A DNA stretch of 64,000 nt from an uncultured Bacteroidota bacterium. GTDB lineage: Bacteria > Bacteroidota > Bacteroidia > Flavobacteriales > BACL11. Both the position numbers and the translations under genes were made by a program. Positions 53,624-61,952 of this stretch are shown here, piece by piece (within the stretch, counting starts at the first letter, position 1; the number at the start of each line of letters is the position of its first letter). Location of the stretch: assembly GCA_902514225.1 (NCBI GenBank), contig CABXPN010000001.1, positions 1 through 64,000 of the forward strand, given 5' to 3'. The notes below the pieces were generated by a model. That model ran no database searches and was not told where the DNA came from. It saw nothing but the letters and a program-made list of their open reading frames with translations.

Positions 53624-53680
53624 GTCTTTGCAAAATAACAACAAAATTTATAATTTTCTCAAAGTTTTTTAAATCGATAT

Positions 53681-54466
53681 ATGGCAATTATTACTCTTAC
53701 AACAGATTTAGGTTCAAAAGACCATTATGTTGCTATAGTTAAAGGAGAAATTTACAAGCAAATATCAGATATTAACATTGTTGATATCAGTAATGATATT
53801 AATAAATTTGATATACAAGAAGCATCCTTTGTATTTAAAAATTGCTACAAACACTTCCCTGAAGGTACAGTTCATATTATCGGAATAAATGAAGAATTGA
53901 CTAACGAAATTCAACACCTTGCAGTCGAAATTAACAATCAATTTATTATTGGTCCAGATAATGGCATCTTTTCTCTTATTTTTGATGAAGTAAAACCTTC
54001 AAGAATTTTTCAGATAAACATTGATATTGAAAGTGATAATTTCACATTTGCAATAAAAGATGTTTTTGCAAAAGCTGCTTGCCATATTATTAGAGGAGGA
54101 ACACTTGAGATGATTGGAAAGCTAATTCCTAATTTTAACATTCAATATACAAGCCTAAAAGCTGTAAAAAGTAGAGATTCAATTAGAGGAAATATTATTC
54201 ATATAGATACTTACGGAAATGCTACTACAAACATTGACAAAGACACATTTAATAAAATAAGATTAGGAAGACAATTTAATATATTTTATGGTAGAGAAAG
54301 TGAGAAAATATCTAAAATATGTAACAGATACAAAGATGTAATTGAAGGAGAAAGGCTCGCTATCTTCTCCACAAACGGATTATTAGAAATATCAATGAAT
54401 CAAGGTAAAGCAAACGAACTTTTAGGACTTCATTTATATGATATAATTAGAATAGAATTTAGATGA
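53681..54466 (+). CDS. SAM hydroxide adenosyltransferase (DUF62 / chlorinase-fluorinase-like)
   Basis: 261 residues. Starts with the family signature TLTTDLGSKDHYVAIVKGEI. Then VHIIGINEE, IIGPDNGIFSLIFDE, HIDTYGNATTNIDKD and GLLEISMNQGKANELLGL, the usual C-terminal block. Enzymes of this group hydrolyse S-adenosylmethionine to adenosine and methionine with water as nucleophile; the halogenating branch is unlikely here, although its distinguishing residues were not checked. Overlaps the ABM gene by 4 bp (ATGA). Confidence 0.9.
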   Translation: MAIITLTTDLGSKDHYVAIVKGEIYKQISDINIVDISNDINKFDIQEASFVFKNCYKHFPEGTVHIIGINEELTNEIQHLAVEINNQFIIGPDNGIFSLIFDEVKPSRIFQINIDIESDNFTFAIKDVFAKAACHIIRGGTLEMIGKLIPNFNIQYTSLKAVKSRDSIRGNIIHIDTYGNATTNIDKDTFNKIRLGRQFNIFYGRESEKISKICNRYKDVIEGERLAIFSTNGLLEISMNQGKANELLGLHLYDIIRIEFR

Positions 54467-54750
54467 TTATAAGAATAGTAAAAATGACATTTCAGGAAGA
54501 ATACATATCTGAATTTATTAATATCTATGAAGCATCTAAAGATAAAATAAAAGGGATGAACGGATGCATCCATGTAGAATTATTACAAGACATCCACTCT
54601 GAAAATATATTTTTTACATACAGCCATTGGGAAACGGAATATGATTTAAATAACTATAGAAAATCAAACACATTTGCTGCTATTTGGCCAAAAACAAAAT
54701 TATTATTTTCTGAAGAAGCAGTAGCTTGGTCAACTGAAATTAAAGGATAG
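54463..54750 (+). CDS. Antibiotic biosynthesis monooxygenase (ABM)-fold protein
   Basis: 95 residues with a single dimeric alpha+beta barrel domain: VKMTFQEEYISEFINIYEA, GMNGCIHVELLQDI, FFTYSHWETEYDLNNYRKS. Members include quinol monooxygenases and heme-degrading enzymes; the biochemical role here is unknown. Between the SAM hydrolase (ATGA overlap) and gldG (TAGTG overlap), the spot where gldF normally follows in flavobacteria. Confidence 0.82.
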   Translation: MIIRIVKMTFQEEYISEFINIYEASKDKIKGMNGCIHVELLQDIHSENIFFTYSHWETEYDLNNYRKSNTFAAIWPKTKLLFSEEAVAWSTEIKG

Positions 54751-56261
54751 TGAAAAAAAACATCAAGATCATATTTATTATTATTGCGGGAATCTCAATT
54801 GCTTGGATTATTTTTCAATTTCAATCATCAATTATCAGTTTCAAAAAAACAATATCTGAGGAATCAGGTGAAATAATTGAGAATATTGAAGATAAAATTT
54901 ACATAAAAATATATCTAGACGGAAAACTATCTGAAGGATTAAAAGAATTACAAACTAAATGCATAGAATTAATTGAAGAATTAAATCAATATTCAACTCA
55001 TAAAATTGAATATGTACTTATAAATCCTTCCGAATCCGAAAATAAAGAAAAAAATGAAGGATATTACCTACAACTTCTGGAGTCTGGAATGAACCCTATT
55101 TGGGTAAAAAATGAAACTGATACAAATATTTATTTTCCTGCAGCTACTATCAGTTACCGAGAAAACTCATTAAATACACAATTGTTTAATAATGAATCTT
55201 TTTACGATACCATTGACGCAACACTAGATGAGGTAGAAAGTTCAATACAAAATTTAGAATACAATATAATTTCCACCATCTACAAGATTACAAACAAAAG
55301 AAAGACAATAGCTTTTATTCAAGGAAATGGAGAATTAGATTCAAATGGAGTTCATTCTATTAGCAATACTATTAATGAATTCTATGATGTTGAACATTTT
55401 GATATAACTAAATTTACCGACAGTATAAATGCTAATTCAGTACAGGAGAAAATAAATAGTATGAAAAAATATACTGCTATTATTATTGCAAAACCGACAA
55501 TAACATTTCAGAATACAGACCTATTATTATTAGATCAGTACCTAATGAATGGAGGAAAAATTTTATGGGTAGTTGATGGCACAAATTCGCACTTAAATAA
55601 TTTTGATGGAACGTATTCATTTCCAATTCAAAACAATAATTTAAACCTAAATAATCTGTTCTCCTCATACGGATTTAAGGTAAATTCTGATTTAATTCAG
55701 GATAAGAATTGTCGATACATACCACTTGAAACTCCAAAAGGAATACAATATTACAAATGGCCTTATCATCTGAAAATATTTAATAAAAACAAACATACTA
55801 TTACTTTAGGAATTGATACAGTTGTTTCGGAGTTCACAAGTAGTATCACTTTAACAGATTCAAATATCTCATCAACTTCTTTACTCTATTCTTCTACAGA
55901 ATCTCATCTAGATCTTGAAGGACAATATGTTGAACTTTCTGTTATAAATAATGAGATAAATGAACAAAAATTTCAGAATCAAAATCATATTATTTCTGCA
56001 GTTTTAGAAGGTGTGTTTAAATCACCATTTAATAGTAATGTTATTCAGTTAAAAAAGGAAAGTCCTGAAACAAAAATGATAATTATTTCTGACGGAGATA
56101 TAATTGAAAACAGAATTAAAGCTCCTAACTTCCTGTTCGAGCTAGGTTTTGACCCTTTAGAACGAAAAATATTTAATGGAAACACTAATTTCATCTTAAA
56201 CTCTGTTCAATATTTGTGTGGTGATGAAAATTTAATTAAAATAAAAAATGAAAGTAAATAA
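54750..56261 (+). CDS. gldG: GldG-type ABC transporter auxiliary protein, C-terminal membrane helix missing
   Basis: 503 residues: one N-terminal membrane helix (about 4-24), then the periplasmic ABC_transp_aux domain: DKIYIKIYLDGKLSEGLKEL, LESGMNPIWVKNE, YFPAATISYREN, TIAFIQGNGELD, DQYLMNGGKILWVVDGTN, KMIIISDGDIIENR, and NFILNSVQYLCGDENLIKIK. It stops there, whereas typical GldG continues about 50 residues into a second TM helix. The ABC permease gene gldF, usually just upstream, is absent. The start is GTG, overlapping the ABM stop. Paired with a DUF4340 gene downstream. Confidence 0.85.
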   Translation: MKKNIKIIFIIIAGISIAWIIFQFQSSIISFKKTISEESGEIIENIEDKIYIKIYLDGKLSEGLKELQTKCIELIEELNQYSTHKIEYVLINPSESENKEKNEGYYLQLLESGMNPIWVKNETDTNIYFPAATISYRENSLNTQLFNNESFYDTIDATLDEVESSIQNLEYNIISTIYKITNKRKTIAFIQGNGELDSNGVHSISNTINEFYDVEHFDITKFTDSINANSVQEKINSMKKYTAIIIAKPTITFQNTDLLLLDQYLMNGGKILWVVDGTNSHLNNFDGTYSFPIQNNNLNLNNLFSSYGFKVNSDLIQDKNCRYIPLETPKGIQYYKWPYHLKIFNKNKHTITLGIDTVVSEFTSSITLTDSNISSTSLLYSSTESHLDLEGQYVELSVINNEINEQKFQNQNHIISAVLEGVFKSPFNSNVIQLKKESPETKMIIISDGDIIENRIKAPNFLFELGFDPLERKIFNGNTNFILNSVQYLCGDENLIKIKNESK

Positions 56262-57201
56262 AATACTAATACTTATTGTTTTCGGATTTCTGATCAGTTT
56301 ATCAGCATGTTTTAAGGATAATAAACTAAATGAAAAGGAATTTTCAATTTCAGATACAGAAAGCATCACAAAAATAATAATGTCTGACAAAGCTGCTAAT
56401 GTTATTACTTTAAAAAAAGAAAAAGAAAATTGGATTATCAACAATAAATACAAAGTATGGCAAAGACAAATAGATTATACTTTAGGGGTGATGCAAGATA
56501 TAAGAATAAAAAGTTCTGTTTCCGAGCAAAAAATGAATTTTGTAATACAAAATATAGCTACAACAGGAGTTAAAGTTGAAATATTTGAAGGAGAAGAAAG
56601 AATAAGATCTTATTATATAGGTGGAAATACTTCTGACCATCTAGGTACTTTTATGATTGTTGAAGGTGCAAAAGAAGCCTATATTCTTGATATACCTGAC
56701 AGAAACCCAGGAATACTGAACCCTAAATACGGAATAGAAGGTATCTATTTGAATGAAACAATATGGAGAGAGCCAATTACAATTTCAATTACTGCAGATG
56801 ACATTTCAGAAATAAAAGTTGATGATTTGATAAATACAGATCAGTCCTTTACAATGAATATATCTGATAAAATTCTAACAAATTTTGAGGAAGAAAAAAT
56901 ACAAATGGATAAGAGAGGATATCCTTTATTCGCTTCTTTCTTTAATGAATTAGAATGCGGAAGTTATAAGCCAAACCTTAAAAAACAGGATTTAATTCTG
57001 ATTAAAAAAATATTTATAACACATAATAACACAACTGATACTTTGTTAATTTTTGATAAAACAGAAACTCAAAAATCTGGAGAAATAAATAATACAGAAG
57101 TGAAAAATTTATTTGCAAGTTGGAATAATTCTGAAATTGTTATCATACAAAAAAACATTTTCAACAATGTGTTAATTACTCTTGATGAAATAAAAGAATA
57201 A
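56248..57201 (+). CDS. DUF4340 lipoprotein
   Basis: 317 residues with a lipoprotein signal (FGFLISLSACFKDN). The body matches the DUF4340 pattern: SITKIIMSDKAANVITLKKE, WIINNKYKVWQRQIDYTLGV, IKSSVSEQKMN, VEIFEGEERIRSYYIGG and YILDIPD, where substrate-like strands repeat. DUF4340 proteins commonly accompany GldG-type ABC auxiliary proteins, and this one overlaps gldG by 14 bp. Probably an envelope partner of GldG. Function unknown. Confidence 0.75.
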   Translation: MKVNKILILIVFGFLISLSACFKDNKLNEKEFSISDTESITKIIMSDKAANVITLKKEKENWIINNKYKVWQRQIDYTLGVMQDIRIKSSVSEQKMNFVIQNIATTGVKVEIFEGEERIRSYYIGGNTSDHLGTFMIVEGAKEAYILDIPDRNPGILNPKYGIEGIYLNETIWREPITISITADDISEIKVDDLINTDQSFTMNISDKILTNFEEEKIQMDKRGYPLFASFFNELECGSYKPNLKKQDLILIKKIFITHNNTTDTLLIFDKTETQKSGEINNTEVKNLFASWNNSEIVIIQKNIFNNVLITLDEIKE

Positions 57202-57228
57202 ATGTTTTAAAAAACATATTCAATGCAA

Positions 57229-57236
57229 TATATTTG
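57229..57236 (+). promoter_or_regulatory. -7 box of dnaN
   Basis: TATATTTG, 27 nt before the dnaN ATG (57264), giving dnaN its own promoter within the gldG run. Confidence 0.5.
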
Positions 57237-57263
57237 AGCATCATTTAAAAAAAATAATTATAC

Positions 57264-58382
57264 ATGAAATTTATTGTAAACAGTTCAGAACTTTTAAAAG
57301 AATTACAAAAACTAAGCGGGGTTTTAAGTTCAGGAAATACACTTCCAATTCTAGATAACTTTTTGTTTGAAGTAGAAAACGGAAGTATGACTATTATAGC
57401 TTCAGATTTAGAAACAACTATGTCAACTAAACTAGATGCGGATAGTTCTGATAACGGGAAAATTACAATTCCTGCCAAATTACTTTTAGATACTCTAAAA
57501 ACATTTTCATCTCAGCCTCTAACTTTTTTAATTGATGACACAACTTACGGAATAGAAATTAACTCAGAAAACGGAATATACAAACTTTCTGGTCAAAACG
57601 CTTCTGAATTCCCTAAAACTCCAAGTCTAAGTTCTTCAAATAAAGCAACTATTAATTCATTAACCTTTGTTAATGCAATAAACAAAACTTTATTTGCTTC
57701 CGGAAATGATGAACTAAGACCTGTAATGTCTGGAATGTTTTGCGAGCTTTCTGCAGAAAAAATTACTTTTGTTGCTACTGATGCTCATAAATTAGTAAAA
57801 CACATCCGAAATGACTTTAGTGCTGATTCAACTACTTCATTCATTTTACCTAAAAAACCTTTAACTCTTATTAAAAATACTCTTTCTTCCGATTGTGATG
57901 TAACGATAGAATATAATGAGACAAATACTATGTTTAATTTTGACTCAACTACTATAATTTGCAGGTTAATTGATGGAAAATACCCTAATTATGAAGCTGT
58001 AATTCCAAAAGAGAACCCTAACAAACTTACAATTTCAACTTCTGATTTATTATCATCTATAAAAAGAGTTTCTATTTATGCAAATAAAACTACTCATCAA
58101 ATCAGACTTTCAATTAAAGGTAGCGAATTACAGATCTCTTCAGAAGATTTAGATTTTGCGAACCAGGCAGAAGAAAGACTAACTTGTCAATATAAAGGAG
58201 AAGATATGGAAATAGGATTTAACTCTAAATTTATGATAGAAATGTTAAACAATATCGGATCTGAGGAGATAAACTTAGAAATGAGTGCATCTAACAGAGC
58301 TGGAATTTTACTTCCTTTAGATGGGCAAGAAGAAGGAGAAGAAACACTTATGTTAGTTATGCCAGTTATGCTTAATTCCTAG
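57264..58382 (+). CDS. dnaN: DNA polymerase III beta sliding clamp
   Basis: 372 residues forming three clamp domains. Visible blocks: KFIVNSSELLKELQKLSGVL, NTLPILDNFLFEV, LRPVMSGMFCELSAEKITFV, ATDAHKLVKH, CRLIDGKYPNYEAVIPKENP and a C-terminal LMLVMPVMLN in place of the usual 'YLIMPMRL'. Ring-shaped processivity factor of replication. Not beside dnaA, as usual in Bacteroidota. Confidence 0.96.
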   Translation: MKFIVNSSELLKELQKLSGVLSSGNTLPILDNFLFEVENGSMTIIASDLETTMSTKLDADSSDNGKITIPAKLLLDTLKTFSSQPLTFLIDDTTYGIEINSENGIYKLSGQNASEFPKTPSLSSSNKATINSLTFVNAINKTLFASGNDELRPVMSGMFCELSAEKITFVATDAHKLVKHIRNDFSADSTTSFILPKKPLTLIKNTLSSDCDVTIEYNETNTMFNFDSTTIICRLIDGKYPNYEAVIPKENPNKLTISTSDLLSSIKRVSIYANKTTHQIRLSIKGSELQISSEDLDFANQAEERLTCQYKGEDMEIGFNSKFMIEMLNNIGSEEINLEMSASNRAGILLPLDGQEEGEETLMLVMPVMLNS

Positions 58383-58396
58383 AATTATATTTTGCC

Positions 58397-58404
58397 TATA
58401 TTTG
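58397..58404 (+). promoter_or_regulatory. -7 box of the outer-membrane barrel gene
   Basis: TATATTTG, 14 nt before the ATG at 58419. It lies inside the longer open frame that begins at 58392, which argues that 58419 is the real start. Confidence 0.55.
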
Positions 58405-58418
58405 CAAAAAAATACAAA

Positions 58419-59126
58419 ATGAAAAAACTATTAGTTTTACTTTTTATAAGCAGTTTAGCTTTTACAACAGAAGCTCAAAATTTAAGCGTTCCTCATTATG
58501 GAATTAAAGCCGGACTGAATCACTCTAGTTTTAATTTTACACAATATAATTATTTGTTTTTAGGGCTTGTAAAACGAGAAGATGGTCTAGCAAAACCTTC
58601 AACAACTTATAATAATGGAGTTAAAGCAGGATTTTTTGTTGATTTAAAATTATCTAAAAATTGGTATATTAGTCCTAGTGTTTCTTATTCTCAATTTGGC
58701 GTTATAACTAATCAGGACAGAACATGGAATGATACTTACCCTGGAGACACTATCAGAACAGACGGATTTGAAAGGAATACCTATAAAATGGATTATGTAA
58801 CATTAGATCCTAATTTTGAATACAGAGTTACAGACAGATTTTCTTTAATGGTTGGTCCTTCTGTCGCATATTTAATTTCTAATAATGTGGTAACCTATGT
58901 TGAAGAAGAAAAAGTTGTAAGAACAGCAAATGCTTATAATGGAGAAATTAAAGAAGTAAGCAATATTGACGCTGGACTTAATCTTGGTACTTCATTTTTT
59001 ATTACCGAACATCTTGATGTTGATTTAAATTTATATATCGGAATGATTGGATTTGAAGATGTGGATGAAGGATATCAGAAAGCGATTCAAGCAACTTCTA
59101 TTTCTTTAGGATACACTTTTAACTAA
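58419..59126 (+). CDS. Outer membrane beta-barrel protein (PorT-like fold)
   Basis: 235 residues from ATG 58419: signal peptide MKKLLVLLFISSLAFTTEAQ, then amphipathic strands typical of the OMP_b-brl_2 group (YGIKAGLNHSSFNFTQ, GVKAGFFVDLKLSKNWYISP, VTDRFSLMVGPSVAYLI, GLNLGTSFFITEHLDVDLN, with final SISLGYTFN ending in an aromatic-Asn). An upstream in-frame ATG at 58392 was rejected since it overlaps the promoter and hides the signal peptide. Function unknown. Ends 1 bp from the convergent phospholipase-like gene. Confidence 0.8.
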   Translation: MKKLLVLLFISSLAFTTEAQNLSVPHYGIKAGLNHSSFNFTQYNYLFLGLVKREDGLAKPSTTYNNGVKAGFFVDLKLSKNWYISPSVSYSQFGVITNQDRTWNDTYPGDTIRTDGFERNTYKMDYVTLDPNFEYRVTDRFSLMVGPSVAYLISNNVVTYVEEEKVVRTANAYNGEIKEVSNIDAGLNLGTSFFITEHLDVDLNLYIGMIGFEDVDEGYQKAIQATSISLGYTFN

Positions 59127-59127
59127 T

Positions 59128-60090
59128 TTAGTGTTGGTGCCCTCTGGCATCTTTTTCCGTTATTTTATGGTCTATTTTAATCTCTTCTGTAAAAGGAGTT
59201 TCAGAATTTTTCATTCCGTCTAATACTGGCTGACCTGCATCTACCCATGCAGAATACCACAAGCTACCAATTGAAATAATAGTTTTTCTCATTCTTCTTT
59301 CTACCATCCCATCTAACATATCATGATAAGCAGCAGAAAAATCTTCTGAACGAACATTTATAGTTTTCGCTCCTCTCTTTTCGTAAGAGTATTGTTTATC
59401 TTTCTCAAAAGTTTCTGAGAGAATTTTGTCAAAACTTAAAACACTATCAAGTGCGTCATGGCTAGATTCTACAGTTTCCCATGCAAAATCTAATACAGAA
59501 TATTTATACTGAGCAGTACCAACTAAATAATTATAGTCTTCCGAAAATAATTCTGGCAATCTACTTTCCCAAAAAGCATGAATTCCTTTCTGACCAGTAA
59601 GTTGTCCGTTATAATTTTCGGTTGTATGTAACGGAACATGAGCATCTGCAATATAATGACCTAAATCTGCAGAATATTTTAATATTTTACTTACATCTTT
59701 ATCAATAAAAGCATAAACTAATCTATTATATGTTTTTTGTATGTACCAGGGAAGAATACCATAAGACTGCAAGGTATCTTCAGAATATTTTGCAACTGCA
59801 TCATTCCATTTTCTTGGCATTTTTTCAAAAGGATTTTCTCCATAATGGTCAATATCAATATAATGTCTTGGAGCTTCCTCCTTTAGAGCATATCTTCTTT
59901 TATCCGGATCAACAGAATGTTCTTCTACATATTCGATATTCTTTTTATAAAAACCAATTAACTCTTCTGGAAGCGTGAATACAGCATATTTATTTACTCT
60001 TTTATGAGCAAAAAAACCCCAAGGCAAAATTGAATTTGCTGAGAAATACGAAAATACCAGAATTAAAAGAATTAGTTTTCTAGCTTTCAT
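59128..60090 (-). CDS. Zinc-dependent phospholipase C / S1-P1 nuclease-fold protein
   Basis: 320 residues. Signal peptide ends just before W24 (SILPWGFFAHKRVNK); in this fold the mature N-terminal Trp and a nearby His (H29) bind zinc. Further ligands: HYIDIDHYG, LGHYIADAHVPLH and GIHAFWESRLPEL, so all three zinc sites look complete. Secreted phosphodiesterase acting on phospholipids or nucleic acids; substrate not determinable. C-terminal His-rich tail (ARGHQH). Overlaps comB by 11 bp. Confidence 0.85.
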   Translation of the reverse strand: MKARKLILLILVFSYFSANSILPWGFFAHKRVNKYAVFTLPEELIGFYKKNIEYVEEHSVDPDKRRYALKEEAPRHYIDIDHYGENPFEKMPRKWNDAVAKYSEDTLQSYGILPWYIQKTYNRLVYAFIDKDVSKILKYSADLGHYIADAHVPLHTTENYNGQLTGQKGIHAFWESRLPELFSEDYNYLVGTAQYKYSVLDFAWETVESSHDALDSVLSFDKILSETFEKDKQYSYEKRGAKTINVRSEDFSAAYHDMLDGMVERRMRKTIISIGSLWYSAWVDAGQPVLDGMKNSETPFTEEIKIDHKITEKDARGHQH

Positions 60091-60799
60091 AAGGAATTAT
60101 TTTATCACCCATTAAAATAGGAACAATATCCGACATAAAATTAGGAGATAAACAGAACTTTGTATCCTCCTCCATATTTAAATGTTTTAATCTGTTTCTG
60201 TGAGCTGAATTTTCTAAGAAATTAAATAAATTATCTGATGAACTATTCCATAATGAAATGGATGCTAAAACTGAATCGCACTTTGTAAGAAACTCTGTAG
60301 TTTTTAATAATTTTTCTGATAAAGAACCTGCAAAAATAGAGTCCTCCATATTCGGAAGACCTTTCCATCCGGAACAAAGTATTACTACATCTTTATCAGA
60401 ATTAAGTATGTAATTAACAATTGCATTTTCATTTACAAATGAAGCGCAAATAACTTCATGATTTTTTGCTAATTTTATTGATTTCGTACCATTAGTTGTA
60501 GTTAAAACTAAAGTTTTTCCTTTTACCTTTTTATTCATATACTGGAAAGGAGAATTACCAAATGGAATCCCTTCAATTGGCTCTGCATTTCTTTCTGCAG
60601 CTACAATATAATTTTCTTTATTTAAGTACTTTTTTGCTGTATCAACCGAACTAACAGCAATTAAATCTTTTATACCATAATGAAAAGCAGTGGAAATAAC
60701 AGAAGTTGCTCGTAAAATATCTACAACTACTACAAGTTTATTGCCCTCATCATAATGATGAAACAAATCTGAAGTAAGACATACACTTAAATTTCTCAT
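60080..60799 (-). CDS. comB: 2-phosphosulfolactate phosphatase (ComB family)
   Basis: 239 residues: VVVVDILRATSVISTAFHYG, AAERNAEPIEGIPFGNSPFQ, LVLTTTNGTKSI, VILCSGWKGLPNMEDSIFAG. ComB dephosphorylates phosphosulfolactate in coenzyme M or sulfolactate pathways; bacteria of this group lack methanogenesis, so the real substrate is uncertain. Coupled to gcvT by an ATGA overlap and to the zinc-PLC gene by an 11-bp overlap. Confidence 0.88.
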   Translation of the reverse strand: MRNLSVCLTSDLFHHYDEGNKLVVVVDILRATSVISTAFHYGIKDLIAVSSVDTAKKYLNKENYIVAAERNAEPIEGIPFGNSPFQYMNKKVKGKTLVLTTTNGTKSIKLAKNHEVICASFVNENAIVNYILNSDKDVVILCSGWKGLPNMEDSIFAGSLSEKLLKTTEFLTKCDSVLASISLWNSSSDNLFNFLENSAHRNRLKHLNMEEDTKFCLSPNFMSDIVPILMGDKIIPYES

Positions 60800-61872
60800 T
60801 TTACAAACGGCAAAGATACAACTTTAGCTTTTATCTGTTTCTTTCTCACCTGAATGTATATTTCTGAGTCAACAGATTTATACTCTGAAGAAACATAACC
60901 TAAAGCTATTGATTTATTTAATGTTGGAGACATAGTACCTGAAGTAATTACTCCTATTTCGTCTCCAGTTTTATTTACAATTGTATAATCTTTTCTGGCA
61001 ATCCCTTTCTCCACTAACTCTATCCCAACTAACTTTCTTGAAACTCCTTCTTCTTTTTGCTTTTTCAGATTGTCTGAATTTACAAATTCTTTTGAAAATT
61101 TTGTAATCCAATCAAGTCCTGCTTCAATAGGAGAAGTTGTATCATTTATATCATTTCCATACAAACAAAACCCTTTCTCTAACCTCAGAGTATCTCTAGC
61201 AGCTAGTCCTATTGCTTCTAATTTTATTGATGTAGAGAATAATGCATTCCATAATTTTATTACATCTTCATTTTTTACATATAACTCAAAACCAATCTCT
61301 CCTGTATATCCAGTTCTTGATAAAATAACATCATTCACTCCTCCAATCTCTCCTATTTTAAAGTTATAATATTTTATTTCTGAAAGATTTTCAGTTGTAA
61401 TTTCTTGTAACAAATCAATTGATTTTGGCCCCTGAACAGCTAATAATGAGTAATTATCTGACTGATTATCAATAACACATCCGAAAGAATTATGAAAATT
61501 TATCCATTTTAAATCCTTTTCCATATTAGATGCATTTACAACAAGTAAATATTTATTTTCTTCTAACATATACAAAAGGAAATCATCTACAATACCTCCA
61601 TCAGAATTTGGTAAACATGTGTATTGTACTTTTCCTGGAGTAAGTTTACTTACATCATTTGAAGTAATATATTGTAAAAATTCTAATGCCTTTTTTCCAC
61701 TAACAAATACCTCTCCCATATGAGATACATCAAAAACACCAACTTCCTCTCTTACAATTCTATGTTCTTCTTTTACTCCCATTTTATATTGAATAGGCAT
61801 AAAATATCCAGCAAATTCTACCATTTTCGATCCTAAGCTTTCGTGCAAATCCGAAAGAACTAATTTCTTCAT
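60796..61872 (-). CDS. gcvT: Glycine cleavage system T protein (aminomethyltransferase)
   Basis: Transfers the methylene group from H-protein-bound glycine to tetrahydrofolate. 358 residues: MVEFAGYFMPIQYKMGVKEE, VGVFDVSHMGEV, LQYITSNDVSKLTPGKVQYT, GGIVDDFLLYM, LLAVQGPKS, VILSRTGYTGEIGFELYV, GLAARDTLRLEKGFCLYGND and a C-terminal barrel with GVITSGTMSPTLNKSIALGY. gcvH and gcvP are elsewhere. First gene of a gcvT-comB-phospholipase run. Confidence 0.96.
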   Translation of the reverse strand: MKKLVLSDLHESLGSKMVEFAGYFMPIQYKMGVKEEHRIVREEVGVFDVSHMGEVFVSGKKALEFLQYITSNDVSKLTPGKVQYTCLPNSDGGIVDDFLLYMLEENKYLLVVNASNMEKDLKWINFHNSFGCVIDNQSDNYSLLAVQGPKSIDLLQEITTENLSEIKYYNFKIGEIGGVNDVILSRTGYTGEIGFELYVKNEDVIKLWNALFSTSIKLEAIGLAARDTLRLEKGFCLYGNDINDTTSPIEAGLDWITKFSKEFVNSDNLKKQKEEGVSRKLVGIELVEKGIARKDYTIVNKTGDEIGVITSGTMSPTLNKSIALGYVSSEYKSVDSEIYIQVRKKQIKAKVVSLPFVK

Positions 61873-61886
61873 TATTATTTTTTTTG

Positions 61887-61894
61887 CAAATTTA
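61887..61894 (-). promoter_or_regulatory. -7 box of gcvT
   Basis: TAAATTTG on the minus strand, 14 nt before the ATG at 61872. It shares an 80-bp gap with the divergent APC permease. Confidence 0.45.
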
Positions 61895-61936
61895 ACAATT
61901 CGGGATTGTTTTTATTAAATAATTTAAACTAATATC

Positions 61937-61944
61937 TATATTTG
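61937..61944 (+). promoter_or_regulatory. -7 box of the APC permease gene
   Basis: TATATTTG, 8 nt before the ATG at 61953; very short leader. Confidence 0.45.
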
Positions 61945-61952
61945 TCGTATCA

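Noticed and set aside
53681..54466. Fluorinase or chlorinase activity for the DUF62 protein
   Set aside because: Halogenases are rare special cases; the housekeeping context with purC, phoH and dnaN supports the SAM hydrolase group.
57202..57217. Palindrome ATGTTTT/AAAACAT before dnaN as a terminator
   Set aside because: The arms are A/T only with almost no loop and no T tract follows, so a functional terminator is unlikely.
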